In this document: in pieces, positions 1 to 8,178 of the stretch
Layout: each line of letters opens with the position of its first letter
Numbering within the stretch: the stretch's first letter is position 1
NCBI GenBank assembly: GCA_035708065.1
Contig: DASSTC010000077.1
Coordinates: forward strand, 1-49,196
Reading direction: 5' to 3'
From: JAICUY01 sp035708065
Lineage (GTDB): Bacteria; Chloroflexota; Limnocylindria; QHBO01
Length of the DNA stretch: 49,196 bases
Made by a program: the position numbers and the translations under genes
The notes under the pieces: generated by a model
The model's database searches: none
What the model was told of the DNA's origin: nothing
What the model saw: the letters and a program-made list of their open reading frames with translations, nothing else

Positions 1-1
1 C

Positions 2-1363
2 CTGGTGGTCACCTGCGACTGCGGGGTGAGCAACGCTGCCGAGGTCGACGTCGCGCGCTCGCTCGGCCTCGACGTGATCGTCACCGATCATCACCTCCCG
101 CCGGCCACGCTGCCGCGCGCAGTCGCGGTCGTCGACCCGCACCGTGCCGACTGTACCTACCCCGATCCCGAGCTCACCGGTGCCGGCGTGGCCTACAAGC
201 TCGCCGCAGCGCTGCTGGCGCGGCATGGCCGCCGCGCGGCGGACCTTGCCGCGGTCGCCGCGATCGGCACGATTGCCGACATGGCGCCGATGATCGGCGA
301 GAGCCGCGCGATCGTGCGGCTCGGCCTCGCCGAGCTCGCGCAGACGTCGCGGGCCGGCCTGCGTGCCCTGCTGGCGCGCGCCACACCCGACCCGTCGCAG
401 CCTTCCGCCCACGACCTGGCCTTCGGCGTCGCGCCGCGGATCAACGCGGCGGGCCGGATCGCGGAGGCCGAGCTGGCGATCTCGCTGCTCCTCGAGGAGG
501 ACGCCGCGCACGCCGAGCAGCTTGCCGACGAGCTGGAGGCGGTTCACCTCGAGCGCAGGGCGTTGACCGCGGCGGCGGTCGACGAGGCACGCCTGCTGGT
601 GGCCGACGAGGCGGCCGACGGCCCGCTGGTTGTCCGCGGCACGTGGGCGCCCGGGCTCATCGGGCTGATCGCCGGCCGGCTGTCCGATCTGCTCGCCCGC
701 CCGGTCGCGGTGGTGACCGGGGTGGGTGACGAGCTGCGCGGCTCGGTCCGTGCCCCGGCCGACTTCCACGTCGCGACCGCGCTCGACGCGTGCGCGACGC
801 ACCTCACCAAGCGCGGCGGTCACGCCGCGGCCGGTGGCTTCAGCCTGACCGAGACGACCTGGGCCGCGTTCGTGACCGCGTTCGGCGCGCTGTCGCGGCC
901 CTTCCCGGGCGGCGTCGTCGGCGCGGTCGAGCGCGGTGGGCGGCTGGCCGTCGACCTCGTCCTGCCCGCGTCGTACCTCGGGTGGTCGCTCGCCGACGAG
1001 CTCGACCGCCTGGCGCCGTACGGACCGGGGCATGTCGAGCCGCTGCTGGCGGTGACCGGGTTGCAGGTCGTCGAGGCGCGCCGGGTCGGGAGCGACGCCG
1101 ACCACGTCCTGCTGCGCCTGCGCCGCGGGGTCGAGGTCTTCGACGGCATCGCCTTCGCCACGCCCGCCGACCGACCGCTGCCGGAGCCAGGATCGGCGGT
1201 CGATCTGGTGGCCCGGCTGGAGCGGGACCTGTACCAGGGGATTCCGCGCCTTCGGCTGCGCGTGCTGGACTATGCCGATGCCGCAGCCAGCCCACTCGCC
1301 GCTCGACGGCTGGCGCCGGTCACCATGGCGCCCGCGGCCGCCGCTGCGGGATCGCCGGCATGA
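2..1363 (+). CDS. recJ: Single-stranded-DNA exonuclease RecJ (5' partial)
   Basis: RecJ is a Mn2+/Mg2+-dependent 5'-3' single-strand DNA exonuclease of recombination and mismatch repair. The window opens inside the gene, so the N-terminal part with the first DxD motif is missing. What remains has the DHH-domain motif (TDHHLPP, near visible residue 28), the family signatures IGTIADMAP and RINAAGRI, the DHHA1 motif GGHAAAGGF near residue 275, and a C-terminal OB-like domain. The open frame runs to the first base of the window, so no start can be given; the GTG at position 5 is an internal codon. The stop overlaps the pyrF start (ATGA). The alanine-rich tail after the OB domain is not conserved. 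Identification is secure; only the missing 5' end is uncertain. Confidence 0.95.
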   Translation: MVVTCDCGVSNAAEVDVARSLGLDVIVTDHHLPPATLPRAVAVVDPHRADCTYPDPELTGAGVAYKLAAALLARHGRRAADLAAVAAIGTIADMAPMIGESRAIVRLGLAELAQTSRAGLRALLARATPDPSQPSAHDLAFGVAPRINAAGRIAEAELAISLLLEEDAAHAEQLADELEAVHLERRALTAAAVDEARLLVADEAADGPLVVRGTWAPGLIGLIAGRLSDLLARPVAVVTGVGDELRGSVRAPADFHVATALDACATHLTKRGGHAAAGGFSLTETTWAAFVTAFGALSRPFPGGVVGAVERGGRLAVDLVLPASYLGWSLADELDRLAPYGPGHVEPLLAVTGLQVVEARRVGSDADHVLLRLRRGVEVFDGIAFATPADRPLPEPGSAVDLVARLERDLYQGIPRLRLRVLDYADAAASPLAARRLAPVTMAPAAAAAGSPA

Positions 1364-2178
1364 CGCCGCTCGCACGACTCGGAGCTCGTGTCGGGGCCCT
1401 GGGGACGAACCTCTGTCTCGGCCTGGACCCGCACCCCGACAGGCTTCCCGACGGCGCGGGTGACGGGCTGCAGGGCGTCGAGCGCTTCGCCCGCGGCATC
1501 CTCGAGGCGGCCGCTCCGTCGGTCGTCGCGGTGAAGGTCAACGTCGCGTTCTTCGAGGCGTTCGGCTCAGCCGGCCTGCAGGCGCTGGAACGCCTGCGCG
1601 GCGACGTGCCGGAGACGCATCTTCTCGTGCTCGATGCGAAGCGCGGCGACATCGGCACGACCGCCGAGCGTTACGCCGAGGCGCTCTTCGGCCGCCTGAA
1701 CGCCGACGCGGTGACGCTCTCGCCGTACCTCGGCGCCGATGCGATCGAGCCCTTCCTGGCCCATCCGGACCGGGTCGTCTACGTCCTGGCCCGGACGAGC
1801 AACCCGAGCGCCGGCGACCTGCAGGGCCTGCGCATCGGCGACGCGCCGCTGCACGAGCGGGTCGCGTCATGGGTGGCCGATCGCTGGCCCGAGCCGCGCG
1901 TCGGCCTGGTGGTCGGCGCCACCGCCCCGGACGAGCTGCGGCGGATCCGGGCGCTCGTTCCGGGTCCCGCGTTCCTGGTCCCGGGGGTCGGCGCACAGGG
2001 CGGCGATCTGGCTGCGGCTGCCGCGGCCTGTAACGGCTCGATGGCGCCGGGGCTGGTCAGCATCTCACGGGGCATTGCGGAGGCGTCGCGAGGCGCCGAC
2101 TGGGCCGCGGCGGCGGCATCCGCCGGGAGGATGTGGGCGGATCGGCTCAGAGAGGCGAGTGCTACACTGGCCGTCTAG
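1360..2178 (+). CDS. pyrF: Orotidine 5'-phosphate decarboxylase (long, type 2 form)
   Basis: Converts OMP to UMP, the last step of de novo pyrimidine synthesis, in the cytosol. The 272-residue product fits the longer PyrF subfamily. It shows the phosphate/barrel start GLDPHPDRLP (residues 21-30), Lys59 in VAVKVN, and the catalytic charge network DAKRGD at residues 92-97, followed by IGTTAERYA. The ATG at 1360 overlaps the recJ stop (ATGA), which supports this start and suggests translational coupling. A longer upstream open frame exists but lies over recJ coding sequence. No other pyrimidine genes are nearby. The last codons contain the probable -10 element of tatA. Confidence 0.95.
   Translation: MTPLARLGARVGALGTNLCLGLDPHPDRLPDGAGDGLQGVERFARGILEAAAPSVVAVKVNVAFFEAFGSAGLQALERLRGDVPETHLLVLDAKRGDIGTTAERYAEALFGRLNADAVTLSPYLGADAIEPFLAHPDRVVYVLARTSNPSAGDLQGLRIGDAPLHERVASWVADRWPEPRVGLVVGATAPDELRRIRALVPGPAFLVPGVGAQGGDLAAAAAACNGSMAPGLVSISRGIAEASRGADWAAAAASAGRMWADRLREASATLAV
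2163..2168 (+). promoter_or_regulatory. Probable -10 element of the tatA promoter (TACACT)
   Basis: TACACT lies inside the end of pyrF, 37 bp before the tatA ATG. It resembles the TATACT hexamers ahead of other operons in this window. No convincing -35 is visible at the usual spacing. Confidence 0.45.
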
Positions 2179-2205
2179 CCAATCGCGTCTCGGAGGTCGA
2201 AGTTC

Positions 2206-2439
2206 ATGCCAGGTCTTCCCGGACCGTGGGAGCTGATTCTGGTGCTGGTGATCGTGCTGATCATCTTCGGTCCGGGCAAGCTGCCGGACATCGGCAACGC
2301 CATCGGCAAGGGGATCCGCGAATTCCGGCGCGCATCGTCGGACATCGAGGATGCGGTGCGCGGTGACCTCAAGCCAGAGGAAAAGCCGGCCCAGCCGGTG
2401 GACCCGACGACGCGAGATCCGCGGGAGCAGACGCACTAG
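2206..2439 (+). CDS. tatA: Sec-independent protein translocase subunit TatA
   Basis: Pore-forming subunit of the twin-arginine translocase, which exports folded proteins across the cytoplasmic membrane. The 77-residue protein has the standard layout: a short periplasmic start (PGLPGPWE), one membrane helix (about residues 9-24), the hinge FGPGKLPDIG, an amphipathic helix (GKGIREFRRASSD) and a charged, proline-rich tail. The AGGTCG-ATG context gives only a weak ribosome site. It is followed by tatC 82 bp downstream, so the pair forms a minimal Tat system with no separate tatB in view. Confidence 0.95.
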   Translation: MPGLPGPWELILVLVIVLIIFGPGKLPDIGNAIGKGIREFRRASSDIEDAVRGDLKPEEKPAQPVDPTTRDPREQTH

Positions 2440-2467
2440 CCTTTCTGACCGCTTCAACCGAGCAAGG

Positions 2468-2497
2468 ACGGGCGCACGCGCGACGGCGAGCGCCCGT
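2468..2497 (+). other. Hairpin between tatA and tatC
   Basis: An 8-bp perfect stem (ACGGGCGC at 2468-2475 pairing with GCGCCCGT at 2490-2497) with a 14-nt loop sits in the tatA-tatC gap. No U-run follows, so it is not a classical intrinsic terminator. It could stabilise the tatA message or attenuate read-through to set the TatA:TatC ratio. The structure is seen in the sequence; the role is inferred. Confidence 0.4.
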
Positions 2498-2521
2498 TCC
2501 GCTGTGTGAGGGACCTCTGAG

Positions 2522-3232
2522 GTGATCGACGACCAGGGCAACATGACGGTTGTCGAGCACCTGACCGAGCTGCGGCGACGCCTGATCATCAGCGTGGCCG
2601 CGGTCGTGGTCGCGGCGATCATCGGCTTCGTCGTCTCCGGCCCGGCCATCGATCTGCTGCGCTCGCCGTTGCCGGAGCAGTGGCGCAAGCTGTACTTCAC
2701 CGGTGCGGCCGGCGCCTTCGCGGCGCACCTGAAGATCGCCTTCTACGTCGGCGTGGCGATCGCGTTTCCGGTGATCGTCTACCAGGTGTGGCGCTTCGTG
2801 ACGCCCGGCCTCACGCGGCGCGAGCGACGCCTGGTGTGGCCCGTGATCCTGGGTGGCACAAGCCTGTTCGCGCTTGGCGTGGTGGTCGGCTACCTCATCC
2901 TGCCGTTCGCGCTCGGCTTCCTGCTGTCCTTCTCCGAGCCGGACTTGCAGCCGCTGCTCACCATCGACGAATACATCGGGTTCATCGGGCTCATGCTGCT
3001 CGCCTTCGGGCTGGTGATGGAGTTCCCGATCGTGCTCATCGGCCTGACGCGCGTGGGCGTGCTCAACTACCGCACCGTGGCCAGCCGGCGCCGCACGATC
3101 TTCGTCGGCATCGTCGCCTTCTCGACGGTGGTCACCCCCGGTGGCGACATCTTCTCGCCACTCATCATGTCGGCGGTGATGTACCTGCTCTTCGAGATCT
3201 CCCTCTTCTTCATGAAGCGCATCCGGCCCTGA
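2522..3232 (+). CDS. tatC: Sec-independent protein translocase subunit TatC
   Basis: Polytopic membrane subunit that recognises the twin-arginine signal peptide. The 236-residue sequence has six predicted membrane helices, the conserved N-terminal cytoplasmic motif HLTELRRRL (residues 13-21), the loop FVTPGLTRRERR, and the late motif STVVTPGGDIFS typical of TatC. The GTG at 2522 follows GAGG; an in-frame ATG at 2543 is a possible alternative that would still keep the HLTELR motif. It ends just before the deacetylase-like gene. Its pairing with tatA supports the assignment. Confidence 0.95.
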   Translation: MIDDQGNMTVVEHLTELRRRLIISVAAVVVAAIIGFVVSGPAIDLLRSPLPEQWRKLYFTGAAGAFAAHLKIAFYVGVAIAFPVIVYQVWRFVTPGLTRRERRLVWPVILGGTSLFALGVVVGYLILPFALGFLLSFSEPDLQPLLTIDEYIGFIGLMLLAFGLVMEFPIVLIGLTRVGVLNYRTVASRRRTIFVGIVAFSTVVTPGGDIFSPLIMSAVMYLLFEISLFFMKRIRP

Positions 3233-3237
3233 GACCG

Positions 3238-4206
3238 ATGCCGGTCGCCCTGCTGCTGAGCGATTCAACCATGGCCCGGCATGCCGCTCCGGGTCATCCC
3301 GAGCGCCCCGAGCGCTTGGCGGCGGCCGTCGCCGGCGTCGAGGCGGGCGCGGTCGGCGCCGAGTTACGGCGTCCGCTCGTCGAGCCGGTCGATCGCGCCG
3401 ACCTGCTCGGCGTCCACGACGCGGCCTATGTCGAAGCGCTCGACGTGGCCGCCACCCGCGGCGGCGGATGGCTCGATCCGGACACCTACCTCGGCGCAGA
3501 CTCGATGGTCGCGGCGCGCCTGGCCGCCGGCGCCACGCTGCAGGCGGCCGCTGCCGTGGCTCGCGGCGAAGCCGACGTCGCCTTCGCGGCCGTCCGGCCG
3601 CCGGGGCACCACGCATCCGCCGAGCGGGGGGGCGGATTCTGCCTGGTCAACAACGTCGCCGTTGCGGTCGCGGGGCTGCGTCGCGCGGGGCTCGCACGGC
3701 GCATCGCGATCGTCGACTGGGACGTGCACCACGGCGACGGCACGCAGGCGATCTTTGCCGCCGATCCGGACCTCTGCTACGCGTCGACCCACCAGTCGCC
3801 GCTCTATCCGGGAAGCGGGTCGCGCGAGGAGCGAGGGATCGGCGCCGCGGGCGGCACGAAGCACAACGTGCCGCTCCCCCCGGGAAGTGGCGATGACGCC
3901 TTCGTCTCGGCGTGGACCGGCGAGCTGCTTCCCGCGATCCGCCACTTCCAGCCCGAAGCGATCCTCGTCTCGGCCGGCTACGACGCGCATCGCGACGATC
4001 CGCTCGCGGAGCTGCGCGTCACCGAGGAGGGCTACGCTGCGGTGGCGACCTCGCTCGCGGTGACGGTCGCCGAGCTCGGTCTGCCCGGCGTGGCACTCAC
4101 CCTCGAGGGCGGCTATGACCTCGACGCGCTGCGACGCTCGGTGGCCGCGACAGTTGCCGCTCTGCTCGCTCCGGCCCGCGACGGCGCCGAGCTCGGGGAA
4201 GCCTGA
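3238..4206 (+). CDS. Histone deacetylase family / acetylpolyamine-type amidohydrolase
   Basis: Zinc-dependent deacetylase of the arginase/HDAC fold, 322 residues. The N-terminal family signature HAAPGHPERPERL is at residues 15-27. The catalytic motif RPPGHHA carries the His pair 124/125, IVDWDVHHGDGTQ carries the zinc ligands Asp162 and His164, GYDAH carries the third ligand Asp249, and EGGYD is near residue 289. All catalytic residues appear intact, so activity is expected. The substrate cannot be read from sequence: acetyl-lysine (AcuC-like) and acetylpolyamines are both possible. The ATG at 3238 follows the tatC stop by 5 bp in a stop-ACCGATG arrangement with no Shine-Dalgarno. Probably read with tatC. 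Confidence 0.88.
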   Translation: MPVALLLSDSTMARHAAPGHPERPERLAAAVAGVEAGAVGAELRRPLVEPVDRADLLGVHDAAYVEALDVAATRGGGWLDPDTYLGADSMVAARLAAGATLQAAAAVARGEADVAFAAVRPPGHHASAERGGGFCLVNNVAVAVAGLRRAGLARRIAIVDWDVHHGDGTQAIFAADPDLCYASTHQSPLYPGSGSREERGIGAAGGTKHNVPLPPGSGDDAFVSAWTGELLPAIRHFQPEAILVSAGYDAHRDDPLAELRVTEEGYAAVATSLAVTVAELGLPGVALTLEGGYDLDALRRSVAATVAALLAPARDGAELGEA

Positions 4207-4209
4207 CGG

Positions 4210-4215
4210 TATACT
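4210..4215 (+). promoter_or_regulatory. -10 element TATACT before rapZ
   Basis: TATACT lies 3 bp past the preceding stop codon and 29 bp before the rapZ ATG, giving a predicted leader of about 22 nt. No good -35 hexamer is seen. Confidence 0.55.
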
Positions 4216-4244
4216 CGGGCACGACCTCGGCGAGGAGAGCAGCG

Positions 4245-5237
4245 ATGCCACGACCAGCAGGATCAGCCGCGACCACGTCGCGCTCCGGTCGCGCCGGCGC
4301 GGCGTCGCTGCCGGGCGCGGCGCGACGGCCCGACACGAGCGGTGCGCGTGCGTCTATTGCCAGCGAGGCACAGCCCATCGGGAACGTGGTGGTCATCAGC
4401 GGCCTGTCCGGCGCGGGCAAGAGCCAGGCGAGCAAGCTGTTCGAGGACCTCGGCTACTACTGCGTCGACAACCTGCCGCCGGACCTGCTGGAGGGTTTCC
4501 TGGCGCTGCGCGACGAGGAGCCGGAGCGCTACCGCGACGCCGCGCTCGTGCTCGACATCCGTGCCGGCGACCCGGCGCCCGCCATCCGGCGGGCTCGCGC
4601 CGCCCTGGCGGAGCGCGGGGTTCAGCTGCGCGTGCTCTTCCTGGAAGCGAACGATGCGAACCTGGTGAGCCGCTATAGCGAGACCCGGCATCGCCATCCG
4701 CTGCAGAGCCGCAGCGGCGTGCAGGCGGGCATCATCGAGGAGCGCAGCCGCCTGGCGCGCACCCGCGAGCTGGCCGATCACGTCATCGACACCAGCGGCT
4801 GCTCGATCGGCCAGCTGAAGGAGCGGCTGTTCAGCCTGGTGCCGCGCGACGGCCTGAGCGACGTACTGCAGGTCGACGTGCTCACCTTCGGCTTCAAGTT
4901 CGGCATTCCGCTGGAAGCCGACCTCGTCTTCGACGTCCGGTTCCTCACCAACCCGTACTACGTCGCGGATCTAAAGCCGCTCTCCGGGCTGCAGCAGCCG
5001 GTGCGTGACTACGTGATGGGGCAGCCCTCCGCCGGCCGGTTCCTCGACCTGGTCGTCGAGCTGCTCGAGCTGACCGTGCCGGCCTACCGCCACGAGGGGA
5101 AGTCACGGCTGACCGTCGCGCTCGGCTGCACCGGCGGGTATCACCGTTCGATCGCGCTCGCCGAGGAGCTGGCCCGGCGGCTGCGCGACCTGGGCGGCAT
5201 GAACGTCGCGGTCTTTCACCGGGAGCTCGAACGGTGA
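4245..5237 (+). CDS. rapZ: RNase adapter / nucleotide-binding protein RapZ
   Basis: RapZ (YvcJ family) binds nucleotides; in enterobacteria it directs RNase E to small RNAs controlling glucosamine-6-phosphate synthase, while outside them its role is less clear. The Walker A motif GLSGAGKS is at residues 53-60, followed by the family strings GYYCVDNLPP, DVRFLTNP and the C-terminal GCTGGYHRS. The first ~45 residues are a low-complexity Ala/Arg/Ser extension not usual in the family. An internal start nearer residue 45 is conceivable, but ATG 4245 sits at a sensible distance from the promoter and is preceded by GAGGAGAG. It overlaps yvcK by 4 bp, the conserved rapZ-yvcK-whiA order. Confidence 0.93.
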   Translation: MPRPAGSAATTSRSGRAGAASLPGAARRPDTSGARASIASEAQPIGNVVVISGLSGAGKSQASKLFEDLGYYCVDNLPPDLLEGFLALRDEEPERYRDAALVLDIRAGDPAPAIRRARAALAERGVQLRVLFLEANDANLVSRYSETRHRHPLQSRSGVQAGIIEERSRLARTRELADHVIDTSGCSIGQLKERLFSLVPRDGLSDVLQVDVLTFGFKFGIPLEADLVFDVRFLTNPYYVADLKPLSGLQQPVRDYVMGQPSAGRFLDLVVELLELTVPAYRHEGKSRLTVALGCTGGYHRSIALAEELARRLRDLGGMNVAVFHRELER

Positions 5238-6553
5238 GGTTCCGTCAGATTCCGCGCTGGCTCTATCCGGGGATGCACATCAAGCGCTGGCTGCTGCTCG
5301 CGTTCGTCGGCATCGCGATCCTGGGCCTCGGCGCGGCGGTCTTCATCCGCGACCTGTATCGGGCCACCGGCGACGACATCCCGATCATCTACGCGCTCAC
5401 CGGCGCCTGGATGCCGCCACAGCTGCGTGCCGCGATCTTCGCGGCCATCGGGATCGCCATCACCGCCGTGGGCGTGTGGGGCCTGATGCGCAGCGTCGTC
5501 TCGCCGTTCGTGACCCGTGGCAACTCTGTGATGGAAGTGCTCTACACCAAGCGCTACCTGGCGCGCGGGCCGAGGATCGTCGCGATCGGCGGTGGCACCG
5601 GTCTGTCGACCCTGCTGCGCGGCCTGAAGGGCTACAGCGCCAACATCACCGCCGTCGTGGCGGTCGCCGACGACGGCGGTTCCTCCGGGCGGCTGCGCCA
5701 GCAGCTGGGCATCATCCCGCCCGGCGACATCCGCAACTGCATCGCGGCGCTGGCCGACGCCGAGCCGTTGATGACCCAGCTCATGCAGTACCGCTTCCCG
5801 GCGGGCTCGGGCCTCGACGACCATGCCTTCGGCAACCTGTTCATCGCCGCGATGACCGCGGTGACCGGCGACTTCGAGGAAGCGGTGCGCGAGTCGAACC
5901 GGGTGCTCGCCGTCCGTGGCCAGGTCCTGCCGGCGACGAGTGTGCCGTTGAACCTGACGGCAATGCTCGCCTCCGGCCGCCACCTGCAGGGCCAGGCGGC
6001 GATCAGCCACGCCGAGGAGCCGATCGACACGGTGCAGATCGAGCCGGCCGACGTGCGCGCCAACCCCGAGGCGCTCGAGCGGATCCTCGAGGCGGACATG
6101 GTCGTCATGGGTCCGGGCAGTCTCTTCTCCAGCGTCATGCCGAACCTGTTGATCACCGACATCCGTGACGCGATCGCGGCCGCGAGCGGGATCCGGGTGT
6201 ACGTCTGCAACGTCGCGACGCAGCCGGGCGAGACCGGTCACTTTTCCGCAGCGGCGCATCTGGAGGCACTGTTCCACCACATCGGTGAAGGGCTCATCGA
6301 CTACGTCCTGATCAACGACAACCGTCGTGCGCGCCACCCGGAGAACTGGGAGGCGGAGCCTGTCGAGCTCGACGTGCGACGGCTCGAGGAGCTGCCGGTG
6401 GTCGTCATCGAAGAGGACCTCGTCGACGTGGCCAACGCCCACCGCCACGATCCGAACAAGCTCGCCGCCGCGCTCATGCGGCTGCAGCAGGAGGACCGCG
6501 GCGACCGGCCGCGGCAGCGCCGGATCTCCCGCCGAGCCGCGACGGCCGGCTGA
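5234..6553 (+). CDS. yvcK: Gluconeogenesis/morphogenesis factor YvcK (CofD-like) with N-terminal membrane anchor
   Basis: The YvcK/CofD-like family binds UDP-sugars and links central carbon metabolism to cell-wall synthesis. The 439-residue protein starts with about 100 residues carrying two predicted membrane helices (near 18-37 and 66-86), then the nucleotide-binding core beginning IVAIGGGTGLST (GGGTGLST at 119-126). Further family motifs are VADDGGSSGRLR, PPGDIRNC, DDHAFGNLF and MGPGSLFSS. A membrane-anchored form would place it at the envelope. GTG 5234 overlaps the rapZ stop (GTGA). The C-terminal Arg-rich tail is variable. It is not CofD, because no F420 genes are near and the rapZ/whiA context is diagnostic. 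Confidence 0.93.
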   Translation: MRFRQIPRWLYPGMHIKRWLLLAFVGIAILGLGAAVFIRDLYRATGDDIPIIYALTGAWMPPQLRAAIFAAIGIAITAVGVWGLMRSVVSPFVTRGNSVMEVLYTKRYLARGPRIVAIGGGTGLSTLLRGLKGYSANITAVVAVADDGGSSGRLRQQLGIIPPGDIRNCIAALADAEPLMTQLMQYRFPAGSGLDDHAFGNLFIAAMTAVTGDFEEAVRESNRVLAVRGQVLPATSVPLNLTAMLASGRHLQGQAAISHAEEPIDTVQIEPADVRANPEALERILEADMVVMGPGSLFSSVMPNLLITDIRDAIAAASGIRVYVCNVATQPGETGHFSAAAHLEALFHHIGEGLIDYVLINDNRRARHPENWEAEPVELDVRRLEELPVVVIEEDLVDVANAHRHDPNKLAAALMRLQQEDRGDRPRQRRISRRAATAG

Positions 6554-6557
6554 GCCG

Positions 6558-7400
6558 ATGCTCGTCGCCAGCGAGGTGAAGGGGGAGCTCGCGCGCATCC
6601 ATCCGGCACGCGCCTGCTGCCGGCATGCCCAGCTCGTCGGCCTGCTGTACGGCGCCGAGGACGGCACGGTGCGGACCCTCGACCACGCCACGGCCAGGAT
6701 CGCGGTCGCGCTGGCGACCTCGCTCGACATCCCGGTCGACGCACCGCGCAGCGTCGCGCCCCATCCTCCGCGAGGCCGGCACCACCTGCAGGTCGTGTTC
6801 GGCGCGCCGCTGGCCGCTGCCTGGCGCTGGGACGACGCCCCAGCATGTGACCGGCGTGCCTTCCTGCGCGGCGTGCTGCTCGGGTCGGCCTCGCTGTCGC
6901 TGACCGCGCGGGGCACACACGTCGAGTTCGTCCTCCGCCGCCGGACCGATGCCCTCGAGCTGCGGCGGCGCCTGTCGGAGAGCGGCGTCCGGGCGCTCGT
7001 CGCCACCCGTCGCGGGCGGCACGTCGTCTACCTGAAGGGCCACGAGGAGATCGCGACCCTCCTGCGCCTGACCGGCGCGAACCGCGGGCTGCTCGACTTC
7101 GAGACGGCACGGGTCGGCCGCGACGTGCACAACCGCCTGAACCGGCTGCTGAATGCCGAGGAGGCGAACGTCGACCGCACGGTGCGCGCCGCCGACCGCC
7201 AGCTGCAGGCCATCGCCCGGCTGGATACCGCCGGACGGCTCGACGAGCTGCCGGAGGCTTTGCGCGAGGTGGCCCGGCGCCGGCGGCTGCAGCCTGACGC
7301 CGATCTCGACGACCTGGCCGCGGGGCTCGGGATCAGCCGATCGGCGGTGAATCACCGCCTGCGCCGCCTCCTGCAAATCGCGCTCGACGAGGCGTCGTAG
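6558..7400 (+). CDS. whiA: WhiA sporulation/cell-division regulator family protein
   Basis: WhiA combines a LAGLIDADG-homing-endonuclease-like N-terminal fold with a C-terminal helix-turn-helix. It is a transcription factor in streptomycetes and affects division in Bacillus. The 280-residue product has the typical N-terminus (VKGELARI), the central RAFLRGVLLGSASLS motif, and the HTH DLAAGLGISRSAVNHRLRRL near residues 245-272. Its position right after yvcK supports the call. The ATG at 6558 follows the yvcK stop by 4 bp with no Shine-Dalgarno, so coupling is likely. The endonuclease active site is not expected to be functional in this family. Confidence 0.92.
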   Translation: MLVASEVKGELARIHPARACCRHAQLVGLLYGAEDGTVRTLDHATARIAVALATSLDIPVDAPRSVAPHPPRGRHHLQVVFGAPLAAAWRWDDAPACDRRAFLRGVLLGSASLSLTARGTHVEFVLRRRTDALELRRRLSESGVRALVATRRGRHVVYLKGHEEIATLLRLTGANRGLLDFETARVGRDVHNRLNRLLNAEEANVDRTVRAADRQLQAIARLDTAGRLDELPEALREVARRRRLQPDADLDDLAAGLGISRSAVNHRLRRLLQIALDEAS

Positions 7401-7407
7401 CAGACCG

Positions 7408-8178
7408 ATGCCTGCCCGCACGCCGGTGGTTGCCGGCAACTGGAAGATGAATCCGACCTCGCGCGCCGCTGCGCTTGCGCTGGCCCGTGACTGCGCCGCG
7501 ATCGCCGACCGAGTGCGCGACGCGATCGCCATCGTCTGCCCGCCGACGATCTACCTCCCCGACATCGCCGCCGCCGTCGGCGACACGCGGCTGCGCGTCG
7601 GCGCACAGACCATGGCCGCCGAGGAGCGAGGGGCGTTCACCGGCGAGACGTCGCCGCTCATGCTCGACGGCGTGGCCGAGTTCGTGATCATCGGCCACTC
7701 GGAGCGCCGACGCTACGACGGCGAGACCGACGAGAGCGTCGCGCGCAAGGTGGCGTCGGCGATCGCGCACGGCTTGCGCCCGATCGCCGCCATCGGCGAG
7801 CGGCTCGAGGAGCGGCATGCCGGCCACACCCACGCGGTATGCGCCCGGCAGCTGCGCGCCGCGATCTCGCGGGTGGACGGCCTGGCCGGCAGCGGCCTAG
7901 TCATCGCCTACGAGCCGGTGTGGGCGATCGGCACCGGGGAGGCGGCGTCGCCCGACGATGCGCAGGCGGTCGCCGCCCAGATCCGCGCCGTGCTGGCCGA
8001 GCAGGATCCGGCGGCCGCCGAGGACGTGCCGATCCTGTACGGCGGCAGCGTCACCGACGACAACGCACTCGACTTTTTCAACTGCCCAGACGTCGACGGC
8101 GCCCTGGTCGGCGGAGCTTCCCTGGACCCCGCCGCCTTCGGCCGAATCGTGGCCGCGGCGGCCGCCTCGACGACGTGA
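7408..8178 (+). CDS. tpiA: Triose-phosphate isomerase
   Basis: Interconverts dihydroxyacetone phosphate and glyceraldehyde 3-phosphate. The 256-residue TIM barrel has the catalytic residues Lys13 (GNWKMN), His97 (IIGHSERR) and Glu169 (AYEPVWAIGTG), and the phosphate-binding ILYGGSV near the C-terminus. The usual CVGE string after helix 4 reads AIGE here, a mild deviation. The ATG at 7408 is 7 bp after the whiA stop in the same ACCGATG context seen at other starts. It overlaps gpmI by 4 bp. In many Firmicutes gap and pgk lie between whiA and tpiA; both are missing here. Confidence 0.96.
   Translation: MPARTPVVAGNWKMNPTSRAAALALARDCAAIADRVRDAIAIVCPPTIYLPDIAAAVGDTRLRVGAQTMAAEERGAFTGETSPLMLDGVAEFVIIGHSERRRYDGETDESVARKVASAIAHGLRPIAAIGERLEERHAGHTHAVCARQLRAAISRVDGLAGSGLVIAYEPVWAIGTGEAASPDDAQAVAAQIRAVLAEQDPAAAEDVPILYGGSVTDDNALDFFNCPDVDGALVGGASLDPAAFGRIVAAAAASTT

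Noticed and set aside
2369..3616. 415-codon open frame on the minus strand across tatC and the deacetylase gene
   Set aside because: Arg/Pro/Gly-rich low-complexity product covering two well-supported plus-strand genes.
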